Shown: positions 11,683 to 22,641 of the stretch, piece by piece
Position numbering within the stretch: the first letter of the stretch is position 1
Layout: the number at the start of each line of letters is the position of its first letter
Assembly (NCBI GenBank): GCA_003116995.1
Contig: BDSL01000102.1
Coordinates: forward strand, 62,001-126,000
Source of the DNA: Yamagishiella unicocca
Lineage: Eukaryota > Chlorophyta > Chlorophyceae > Chlamydomonadales > Volvocaceae
Reading direction: 5' to 3'
DNA length: 64,000 nt
Notes under the pieces: generated by a model
What the model saw: the letters and a program-made list of their open reading frames with translations, nothing else
The model's database searches: none
Told to the model about the DNA's origin: nothing
Position numbers and translations under genes: made by a program

Positions 11683-13631
11683 ACCCTCATTAGCAACAGC
11701 TAGCAGCATCCAGCACTTATGCCAGGCATGTGATCAAGCTCTGTGTTTAAGTTTGCGGCTTGGGGCACCGAAGGGTTTTTTGGCGTCATCCAGCGACCTT
11801 GATTTCTGTTAGACCTAGGAAGCGGGTTGAGGCGTGCGAGCAGTTTTTCAAGGGCTGTAGCGGAGTTTGGAGCTGCTACTGCCACTGCTGCCGCACGCGC
11901 GAAGGCTGCATTGGCACCCAAGCCGGTGCAGCGGTACGTCACGTAGCACATGTAGGACATGACAATTCAACGTTTTCGTAGAAGGGGCCTGGGGCCCAGA
12001 TGGTTGTGGTTCCTTAAGGAGTTGACCTCCTTTGTGAGGTTTATTTTTTCGTTAAGTGGTGGATCCGTTCAGGCCAGCAAACGAGTGCCAGCCAAGTCAA
12101 TCGATTACGGCTCTCGCCCCGATGTGCACAACGCCATCAGTGCCCATGGCCGCAGTGATTTGGGCTCTTGATTGGCTTCGTGATGGCTGGATGGGTGGAT
12201 GCATGGGCGGCCCAAGATGGCGGCGGCGCGGCGGATAGGCCCCAGCGCGTCACCACACGCCGCTGCGAGCAGTATAGAAAGCTCCCGCTGCCAGGTAGAG
12301 TGAAGAAATACCTTATTACCTAGTCCGAAGTAGAATGTCGGGTGACGTGGAATTCGGTCCACACTATTCCCTCCTCATACCACCGCTACCTCACCTCATT
12401 CCTTTTTTCGTGCTGGTTGGACGAACACCGGGAGTTTGGTTTGTTGGGAGGAAACCATTGGTCAGCACTAAAGAGATTAGTGGGGGGTTGTTGCAGGGTG
12501 AGGGAGCGGAGTGGACCCGACCACTGGCCGCCGTGCCTTGCTCGCTTGCATGCTCATCGCTCATCCGAATTGCCATCGACACTGTTTTGCAGCAACCTCG
12601 TTTGTCGATGTTCGCGCATAAATGTTGTTGTGGGAAATGTACGGTACCGTGTATCGCACCTTCGCACCTTGCGGAGTGGAGGCATTGAGTGGGGGTGAAG
12701 TGGGTGAGGCGCATGCGCTGTCCCCTCCCTGCGCGTAGCTGTCCCAGGGGCAGCTCCTCCGTGCTAAATCCACTAAGAGGGGTTGCTCCTCCGCCCGACA
12801 CTGCCTCCAGCTCACCCAGCCGGCAGCAGCCATTGCGCCCGGGGGGCATAGGGTGCGAGGGGGCCTGGGCGCATGATAGCTATTTGAGCCGTCGAACGGT
12901 TTCTTGTGTTATTGGTTAAATACAACAGTCAGTATCGCATGGCGCTCACACCACCTGCCACGGCGCCTGCATCATGTATCGTGCCTCCAGCAGAGCCCCA
13001 GCCCAAGCAGCGACCCGCCTGCATGGCTTCCCTCCCTGCACCAGCTGGCGCCTGACCCTACCAGCCAGCCACCAGCAAGGCTTCCGTCTACCCACCACAG
13101 CCGGTCCTTACATGGGGCCTCTGCAGTGGGGCCTCTGCAGCCGGTGCTTACCTGCGGCCCCCTTGCAACGCAGCGCAACCCGCCACCCCGCCGTGGTCAC
13201 TTCAGATCCCCCCTCCACGCACCAAAACCACTGCAAGCGGCGCGGCTGGCGTCCGGAGCAGTGTGCCCCACCTCCGGGTGCCACCAGAGCACCTCCGGGT
13301 GCCACCAGAGCACCTCCGGGTGCCACCAGAGCACCTCCGGGTGCCACCAGAGCACCTCCGGGTGCCACCAGAGCACCTCCGGGCGCTACCAGAGCACCTC
13401 CGGGTGCTACCAGAGCACCTCCGGGTGCTACCAGAGCACCTCCGGGTGCCACCAGAGCACCTCCGGGTGCCACCAGAGCACCTCCGGGCGCCACCAGACC
13501 ACCTCCGGGTGCCACCAGAGCACCTCCGGGTGCCACCAGAGCACCTCCGGGTGCCACCAGAGCACCTCCGGGCGCCACCAGACCACCTCCGGGTGCCACC
13601 AAAGCACCTCCGGGTGCCACCAGGCCACCTC
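11683..13631. other. Convergent 3' region between the DUF506 gene (+) and the HAD hydrolase gene (-)
   Basis: No convincing exon was found. It should contain the 3' UTRs of both neighbours. A minus-strand TGTAA word at 13108-13112 could end the HAD transcript, which would put the 21-bp minisatellite (13269-13629) inside that 3' UTR. The long + strand ORFs here are produced by the minisatellite and its surroundings. Confidence 0.45.
13269..13629. repeat. 21-bp minisatellite, about 17 copies, abutting the HAD stop codon
   Basis: Units of CACCTCCGGGTGCCACCAGAG, one after another, with a few variants (GCTACC for GCCACC; GACC for GAGC). The period is a multiple of 3, so five or six reading frames stay open and mimic proline-rich or Ser/Thr-rich proteins. 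The array ends two bases from the HAD stop codon (13632-13634, minus strand), so it lies in the 3' UTR. Confidence 0.95.
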
Positions 13632-16245
13632 TCACCACACAAAGCGCGGAGCCACGTACGTGGGCGCCCCCGCCCCCTCCCCCAGGTGCTGGCTGACCAG
13701 CTGCCTCAGCGCCCCCAGGTCCACCTGCTGGCCAGCCGCGGACCCCGGCTGCTGCGGCAGCGGCAGCAGCTCCCGCGCATGGATGCCGCCCGCAATGAAC
13801 AGCGAGTCGATGCCGGCAGCAGCGGCTCTGTGCAGCAAGGGAGGCAGAATGGCAGCCATGGACGCGGGCGAGCACCCAGCAGAGGGTGGGACACACGCTG
13901 TGAGGGGGAAGCGCCCCCGCCCCCGCCAGCTAGGTTGCTCCCCCAGTGCCGGTGCAGGTCGCTGGGCTATCTTCGCGCCGTGGTGGCCCCCGAGACGTGC
14001 CCACGCTACCGGTACCCTCACCCTACCACACCCCCTAGGCATCCTCTCGGCCCCCGCCCGACCGCCCCTCACTCTCGGTGCACGTGTCCTCCCTCTGCCC
14101 AGCCCTAACGCAGCCGCCCCCCGCACCCGGCTATGTCGTGCTCCAGGGAGTCCCCCACCGCCAGCAGCTCCCCCCGCGCCAGCCCCAGCAGCTCCCCGCA
14201 GGCGGAGTAGATGAGCGGCGCCGGCTTGCCCATCAGCACCACCGGGCCCCCGGCGGCACTGTACGCTGCGGCCAGCGAGCCCGGCATGGCGACCAGCTCG
14301 TCGCCGTCGACAGTCACCTGCAGGGGTGGGTGAGGCGTAAGGTGGCGGGTTGTGGGCGCGTGGTGTCGGCCCCAGACGTGCGGGCACCAACTCCTGGAGA
14401 ACTAGCACCCTTTCTCCCTCAGTCCAGCTGCTGCAGGAAGCCTAATTGTGCCAAGCGCTTTGGGACCGGGCTAATTCACCGACCCACCGACCCACCACGT
14501 CGGGGTTGGCAACCACCAGCGGCGGCGGCGGTCTCGACCCGTCCGCCGCCGCTTCCACCAGCAGCTGCTTCAGGGCCTGCAGCGGCCGCTCCTCCACGCC
14601 ACCTCCAGGCAGCGACAGCGCCTCGGTTCCGTGCGCCAGGATGAAGTCAGCGTCCCGTGGGTCGGTCACCACCTTCGCAGCTCACAGCGGGTGGCACCAA
14701 GTATGCGAGCTGGTGCGCCCAGGTGGGAGCCGGTGAACTGACGGTCAGGGGGCGAGAGTCCCCGTGTTGTGTCATGTTGTTTCACGTTGCGCCGTGTCGT
14801 GCTAGGGCACATCCGCCCCCCCCAAAGCACATGGCGGGTTGCGTGCGCAGCTGCAGCCGCAGGGCCCACCTGGAGGCCGTACCCCTCCAACGACGCCGGG
14901 CCGCGCTTGCTCCAGTTGACATGCACGCAGCGGGTGCCCAGCCCTGCCCACCAGGCGTCCGGGCGGGTGGTGAGGTAGCGGTGAGTCATCTCGCCGCTGG
15001 TGACCACACCTTGGCGGGAGGGGGCGGCGAGGGGAGGGCAGGAAGAGGAGGAGGAGAGGGTGCAGGAGGAGTGGGCTGCTGGGCCCCAACGGGTGGTTCG
15101 GTCAGGAGCCAACGCCACCGCTGCGTCAGGCGCATGCTGGGAGATCAGGTCATGTTGGAGCATCATGCCGTACCCCCACAGCTGCCGCCTCCATCCCTTC
15201 CCCGTAACTTGCCCTCCCTCCTTCGCAGCCCGTTTTCCCCCTCTCCCGCGTCAGCACCTCCCCCGCAGCAGTGCCGGCACCCTCCTCCATTTCTCCTTCG
15301 TATTCTTTTATCTCTCTCTTGTGCCGCACCACGGCTTTCCTCTCTACCCCCTGAGCACCCACCCTCGAAGCAGCCCCTGTCGAACCCCATGGCCGCCAGC
15401 TTGTCCAGAGTGCCCCCCGCCCTGCGTGACGAGTTGCTGATGATGAGCAGCCGCACGCCCCGGGCCGCTGCGGCGGCCACCGCCTCCACGGCCCCCGGGT
15501 AGGGCCGCCTGCCGTCGTGCAGCACCCCGAACTGGTCCAGAAGCAGCGCCTGCAGGGCAAAGGGAGCACGGGCAAGGGGGACACAGCTGTGGGCCCAAAC
15601 GCCCCGCAAGGCACACAGTGCTGCGGGGCCTCCAGCGCGTATCACTCGACCCTGTTCAGCCAGTCCTACGCCACCTCACCCGGCCGCCATCATCATAAGG
15701 ACGAGAAAGCGGGGAGCTGAGGCATTGCGGATGGATAACGTACGGCCATGGTCGGCTTGTACGGCCATGGTAGCACAAGCGCAGTAGTCGTGGCGAGGAC
15801 AACCGCAGTCCCCACATCCCTTGTTTCCGACCGGCCTCTCAAAGGCAGCCGCAAGCTCAACCGACAGCTACCCCCTCCCCTTCCCTCTCTTCACCTTGTA
15901 ACGGCCAGCCAGCTCGGACAAACCAGTGACCTGCTGCAGGAGCGTGGCAGTGTCGCGGCCGCTGCCGCTGGCAATCGCTGGCACGGTCAATGCAGACGTC
16001 GGCGCCCTCGGTGCCGAGGCCATCGGACCGGACGCGCGCTGCGACTTGCGCAGTTGGTATACTGATTGGCGAGAGGCGCTGCAAAAAGAGTGCAGCCGCC
16101 CACAGGGTATACCTAAGGAGTTTGCCGACGAATTTACTCCGCTGGACGTGAACAGCGATCTTGGGGGCATTGGAGCAGCGAGTCGCTGACGCAAATTGCC
16201 TAAAGGCGCCCCTTTACTTGTGAAGTAATATGGTCGAAAACGCAT
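13632..16245 (-). CDS. HAD-superfamily class IIA hydrolase (TIGR01459-like), organelle-targeted
   Basis: Six exons join in phase: 16245-15895, 15549-15363, 15009-14870, 14672-14496, 14317-14127 and 13827-13632 (stop TGA), 413 residues. HAD motif I is LLLDQFGVLHDG, motif II is LLIISNSSRR, motif III carries the Lys in VLMGKPAPLIY and motif IV is VGDSLEHDIAGA. A cap-type segment (VNWSKRGPASLEGYGL, DADFILAHGTEAL) sits between motifs II and III, as expected for class IIA. This set fits the CHP01459 subfamily, related to 4-nitrophenylphosphatase/phosphoglycolate-phosphatase-like enzymes; the true substrate is unknown. Motif I has Phe where most HAD phosphatases have the second Asp; a bulky residue there is known in this subfamily. 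The first about 100 residues are rich in Arg, Ser and Ala and look like a transit peptide. Met codons further in (about residues 26 and 75) are alternative starts. The gene is divergent from centrin. Confidence 0.87.
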
Positions 16246-18151
<1,906 letters not shown>

Positions 18152-20517
18152 GGCGTGGGCGGCTACATGGCAGCGGCACCAGGGGGAAGGAGCCGCGGCC
18201 TGGGCCTCCAGACGCCAAGGCGGGCCTCCAGACGCACGCGTGTGCCTCCCCTCGGGCTACACGCCGCACCAATCGTGCTGCTGGTGCCAGCAGCTGCGGC
18301 AGGGGACTGGCAGATGCCCGTAGTGGGAGATGGTGGGAGGGGTGGGGTACGGCAACACTAGGCGGCATGCCTGCAACACGGTGGAGCTGCCAGTGATAAG
18401 GGAGGGGGCACGAATCCGGCGGCAGGCGGCAGCCACGGAGTCCGGAAGTAACGCTCACACAGTGAGTGGGGCCGGCGAGGTAATCGAACGCCGCAAGGCG
18501 GGCAGGGGCTTGCCGTGACGGGTGCTTTCGGGCGGCAGCGATGTAGGGCCCGGTGGCGGATGAACGACACGGTGGTGGTGGATTTATGGTGGCTGCCGAT
18601 GCTGGTGGCAGCAGGATAGGTAACAATATTCGAACATGTGGCTGTGATTGGCATTGGCGCGCGGGAGGTTAGGTGCGCGGCGGCACGCCAGCGGGTGCAG
18701 TGTGCAGCCAGCGGGTGCGGTGTGCGGCCAGCGGAACTGCATGGCTCGTATGTGTGGTTGTGGCTGGGTATGCCGCCACCGCAGCAGCGGGCCATCGCGA
18801 GCAGCAGGATGGAGAGGTTGTCAGGTACGATAGCTAAGGCAAGTGCGTCGTACTGAGAGGAAGAGAGCAAGTGTGAGTGAAGGGTACGGCATGGGGCATC
18901 AGCTAGTCCGGATGGTATTTGGTGCCATACAAAGACTGGTGTTGCTGTAGGGCCTCGATGATTTACACGATCATTAGGAGGCCAGCGAGGGAAGGAGGCC
19001 GCAGTGGCTTGCAGGCTTCGCTCAACAGAGAGCAGACGCGCCAAACGGCAAACACCAATACGTGTCGCCATATGGCCAATGGACGTGCTGAGACGCACTT
19101 AGGTGCCTGATGCAGCCTGAATGCCAATATCAACGACACAACTGCAGGTTAGGCTCGGAGGGCGCTACTACAAAATACAGATCACCTTCGATAAACTGCA
19201 TCCAATCCACAAACAGCAGGCTACATGTAGGATTGTAGCCAGATGGTGTGACACATTTATTCACACAACGCGACCCATGGAGCGCCTAATGGGGGCCCCT
19301 AGGGCGCGGGCCACTACGGTACTACTTACCTCCCACGTGTCTGCCACCAGCGACACCGTGATGAATGCGATAAAACGTAGGACCAACCGCTGCGCCCAGC
19401 TGGCGGAACCACACACGCAAACCGTTTGTGTGACACGTGACACGCACTGATAACTCATCCTCATTGTGCTCACGTCACCCAAACCGCGTCTTTCAAAAAG
19501 CATTCAGCGACCCATGACGCTACTGCTAATAGGGTGTCGTGGTAGCTTAGCGAGGGGTTGATCGGTAAGCACGTGGAGTCATGCGAGCGCCCCCCGCCCA
19601 CACCACATCAACGCATACACACAGTACAGCCGCGAGCCTCCCTCTCCGGCGGAATGCCCCGAATAGAGCTTGCCGGCGACCCGCCTCCCTTCCTTGTGAC
19701 AGGGTCTGTAGTGTGCCTCACTTCATGACCTGACACCGTTAAGGTGGGCCAGCAACGATATCCCATCCTCGCCCCAGTGCGGAATGTCCGCATGGGTACC
19801 AACGACCAACTACCAGCCGCCGCTCGAGTACCAGTCCAGGGGACTTGGCACTGGCCCCCACGCCGCAGGCGGTGGCGGACCGTATGTTAATATACTGGGT
19901 TGCGTGTGGATATGTGTCTCCGAGGGCGGCGGTCCGGGTTGTGGCAGGTGCACTGACCGGCCCCAATAGCAATTCTTCGTCTTCTCGACTTAGTAAATCG
20001 AACCACTTGCTTGCCCTGTTACCCGAATCCCACTGTGGACGGGGCGTGTCAATGATTGCTCCAGCAAGACCCGCCACAAAGCGTCGAAATTCTCGTTCTC
20101 CCCCATTGATCGCGACAAAGGGCACATGAACAACATCACCTACCGCCGCCAGATACCCACCAACAGCACCACGGGTGCTGGGCCCACCGCCGCCACCAAG
20201 CACCGGTCCAAGCCCCGTACTTTGCGCCTAGCCCGCCCAACAACGGACATGCTACGTAAATTCTCCCGAACACACGCCAACTGTCGCTAAGTTGCCGAGA
20301 CAACATGAATGAGGCGCCTCAGCCTCCGGCTTTCTTCTCGCCACCCCCCCAGGCTGCAGTTATTCAGAGGCCGGAGGGGGCTGGTACTCGCAGCCCGTCC
20401 CAGCACGCATTGGTTGTCCTTGTTTCGGCTGCCTGGCATGGTGCCACGCGGCCAGCAACGTCTCCGAACATGACTCCGTCCCCGCCCCCGCCCCAGCACA
20501 CAAACCTCATCCCACCC
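18152..20517. other. Convergent region downstream of centrin and of the minus-strand gene at 20518
   Basis: Expected to hold two 3' UTRs. I see no recognisable gene. The centrin side (18152-18900) is GC-rich and contains spurious ORFs; 18900-20300 is lower in GC. One minus-strand ORF at 19739-20203 is described separately. Confidence 0.4.
19739..20203 (-). other. Unassigned 154-codon ORF, possible exon or gene relic
   Basis: An uninterrupted minus-strand frame with a balanced composition, unlike the Arg/Pro/Ala shadows elsewhere. It includes VHVPFVAINGGEREFRR, GLAGAIIDTPRPQWD and KWFDLLSREDEELLLG, which look like globular protein. I recognise no family, there is no clear start codon context, and codon choice is less GC-biased at third positions than in the neighbouring genes. 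It could be an exon of an unmodelled gene, a decayed mobile-element fragment, or chance. Confidence 0.25.
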
Positions 20518-22374
20518 TCACCCCCCCTGTCGGCCGGCCGCAGGCGCCAGCAGTGAGGCGGCGGCTGTGACTGCAGCGGTCGACTCCGTGCTGTCTCCTT
20601 CCCCCTCTGCCGCTGGGAGTGCAGGTGCTGCGGGCGCAGGCGCGCGCGCAGGCTGGCTGGCCGGCTGCGGCGCGGGTGCCCTGCGTGGGCTCCCCTGGGC
20701 TGCCGCCTGGTTGCAACACTCCCCCCTTGCCGCAGGCGGCTGGTGCTGCTGGCGGTCCCTCTCCATGTCCTCCCCCTCCATGTCCTCCCCCTGCACCTCC
20801 TGCCCCTGCACCTCCTGCGCCGCCTGCTGCTCCCTATCGGGGCGCCGCTGCAGCGCCAGCTGCTGCTGCTGCGCCCTCTCCGCATGCTCCCGCGGCAGGG
20901 GCGGGTAGGGCAAAGGCTGCTCCCTGTGCTGCCGGACGTAGCGCAGGTCGTGCTGCCGCTGCCGCTGTGGCGGCTGAATCACCTCCACCGTGTAACCCAT
21001 GAGCTCCGGGTGCGGCTGCAGCACCAGCACCAGGCTGCTGGCTCCCTGGCAGGCCGGACTTGCCTTGGGAGGCGGCTGCTGCGGGTGCTGCTGGCGGTGG
21101 TGCTGGTGGGGCCGGGACACCTGGGGGGAGGCTGTGTCCGTGCAAGCTCCCTCGGTCCCCCCCTCTGGCCCCGCAGTGGACCCCTCGCTCTCGGCGGGCA
21201 CCGGCACCGGCACCGGCAGCCCCAGCACGATGGCCCCGTCGGAAGGTGTCCCCAGCGGCTGCCCCGGAGACCCCTTGCTGCAGCCGCAGCTGCCGGGCTC
21301 ATACTGCCCAGGGGGGGAGGCTGCCGCCTCGAGCAGGACAACGTACATGGGGGGCCCCCGCCGGTGGTGCGCTCGGCCAGACGGCATGTCCCAGACGGAG
21401 GTCTGGTTACGCGACGAGTACAGGCGGAGGGAGGGAGGCGGCGGGGCGGGACTGGGCTGAGGCGGGTCAAAGTGGGCAGCGAGTATGGTGGTGGACTCAC
21501 ACAGTGAGCAGCGACGAGCATGCCGCGCGAGGCTAGATGCAGGCCCTGTCACCCAGGGGGTCATGTCGTACTGGTAGGCCCTCGCAGCTCTCCCGCCTGG
21601 CCCCTCCCCCCCCGCCAGCTGCGCACCTGGGAGCCGCTCCTCCGGTAGCCGAGGGGCGGCCGCAAGCTCCCGGACGCAACCACCAGGCCCGCTGAGGGGC
21701 CGCTTTCGGCGGCCTCCTGCCGCCGCCGAACTCTCTGCGGCAGCGGCGGCAAGTGAACGCAGTTCCGGGGTTGGGAAGGGCACGCAGCGAGTGGGGAGGA
21801 GGGCCACCTGCCAGCCTGCAGCCCTGGCGCGCCACCTGGACACCCCCCCAGCCCATAGGCGGCTGGCTGCACGGGTGTACTTAGGGGCAGGCGCCGCACG
21901 CGAGCCCCGGGCCCCTTCCCAGTTGCCCACTCCACCGGCCCCCTGCACCCGCAGCGCACCGTGACGTTGCGGTAGAGCATCGTTGCCCCGACCAGCGCCA
22001 CCCCGGCCCCCAGCATCATCATCGGCCAGCTGAAGGTGGTGCCTCGCAGGAAGAAGCCGCCCAAGATGGCGCCCAGGCCGCATGCTGCGGTTCGAGATCC
22101 GGGAGGGAAAGGAAACTTGAGCTCTGTGCGCGGGGCCGGCACTGCAAAGCCACAAGACAGCGCTAGTTCCATCTCGGCGGATGGCTGACATGGAAGCGGA
22201 TGACTGACACGAAAGTGTGGAATGGCTGTAAGGAAGCGTGGAAGATGGAAAGTGCGCAGGACTGTCAGCGGCGTTCGCGTCCTCACCGATGAACCAAGCT
22301 GGAGCTAGAAACACGCCAGCGAGCTCGGTTTGTTCACCGCCATGGTTACCCAGGCCGGTGTGATACGCCTCCAT
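20518..22374 (-). CDS. Unrecognised membrane protein with Gln-rich C-terminal tail
   Basis: Five exons join in phase on the minus strand: 22374-22287, 22084-21960, 21734-21627, an 18-nt micro-exon 21570-21553, and 21402-20518 (stop TGA), about 407 residues. Exons 1-2 encode two adjacent hydrophobic stretches: GVFLAPAWFIACGLGAILGG, then after FFLRGTTFSWP the stretch MMMLGAGVALVGATMLY. This suggests a hairpin of two membrane helices near the N-terminus. Exon 3 is short and polar (RVRRRQEAAESG). After the micro-exon (YDMTPW) comes TSVWDMPSG and PPMYVVLLEAA. A second conserved-looking block, LVLVLQPHPELMGYTVEVIQ, precedes a tail rich in Gln, Glu and Arg, then Ala/Pro. I recognise no family; a soluble domain after a membrane anchor is the likely layout. 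Internal introns in the long last exon cannot be excluded. It is divergent from the gene at 22642. Confidence 0.6.
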   Translation of the reverse strand: MEAYHTGLGNHGGEQTELAGVFLAPAWFIGEDANAADSPAHFPSSTLPYSHSTLSCQSSASMSAIRRDGTSAVLWLCSAGPAHRAQVSFPSRISNRSMRPGRHLGRLLPARHHLQLADDDAGGRGGAGRGNDALPQRHGALRVQGAGGVGNWEGARGSRAAPAPKYTRAASRLWAGGVSRWRARAAGWQVALLPTRCVPFPTPELRSLAAAAAESSAAAGGRRKRPLSGPGGCVRELAAAPRLPEERLPGAQLAGGEGPGGRAARAYQYDMTPWVTGPASSLARHARRCSLCESTTILAAHFDPPQPSPAPPPPSLRLYSSRNQTSVWDMPSGRAHHRRGPPMYVVLLEAAASPPGQYEPGSCGCSKGSPGQPLGTPSDGAIVLGLPVPVPVPAESEGSTAGPEGGTEGACTDTASPQVSRPHQHHRQQHPQQPPPKASPACQGASSLVLVLQPHPELMGYTVEVIQPPQRQRQHDLRYVRQHREQPLPYPPLPREHAERAQQQQLALQRRPDREQQAAQEVQGQEVQGEDMEGEDMERDRQQHQPPAARGECCNQAAAQGSPRRAPAPQPASQPARAPAPAAPALPAAEGEGDSTESTAAVTAAASLLAPAAGRQGG

Positions 22375-22641
22375 TTTTGGCGCCGCTCTAGAAATGCTTC
22401 ACCAGCGAGGACTGGAGACGGAGAGGAAAGCGTCGTCGTGTCGTAAGGTGTCGGTGTTCGCGTGTGCAGTCACGCCGTCAAGCTACAATTACAAGTCAGT
22501 AACGGAGTGGAAAAACGTAGGCGAGGTACACGTCATAGTCGAGTTGTCCACGGGAAGGTGGCGTGCAAAGCACGGGTAACGTTGGACTCGGTCGCCATCG
22601 ATAGCGAAGGAACAAAGTGATGAGTCAGTTGCTTGCTAACA
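22375..22641. promoter_or_regulatory. Putative bidirectional promoter between two uncharacterised membrane-protein genes
   Basis: The start codons of the minus-strand gene (22374) and plus-strand gene (22642) are 267 bp apart. No standard promoter element stands out. Confidence 0.4.

Noticed and set aside
13269..13629. CRISPR-like array
   Set aside because: Units are contiguous with no unique spacers, in a eukaryotic genome; it is a minisatellite.
13108..13896. Minus-strand ORF rich in repeated VAPGGAL-type units
   Set aside because: Another frame of the same minisatellite; the HAD exon uses a different frame and stops at 13632.
12904..14214. 436-codon + strand ORF with repeated Ser/Thr/His/Gln motif
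   Set aside because: Produced by the 21-bp minisatellite (multiple of 3) and by antisense of the last HAD exons; no splice or homology support.
18358..19098. 246-codon minus-strand ORF downstream of centrin
   Set aside because: No recognisable domain, mixed composition, and located in the expected centrin 3' UTR.
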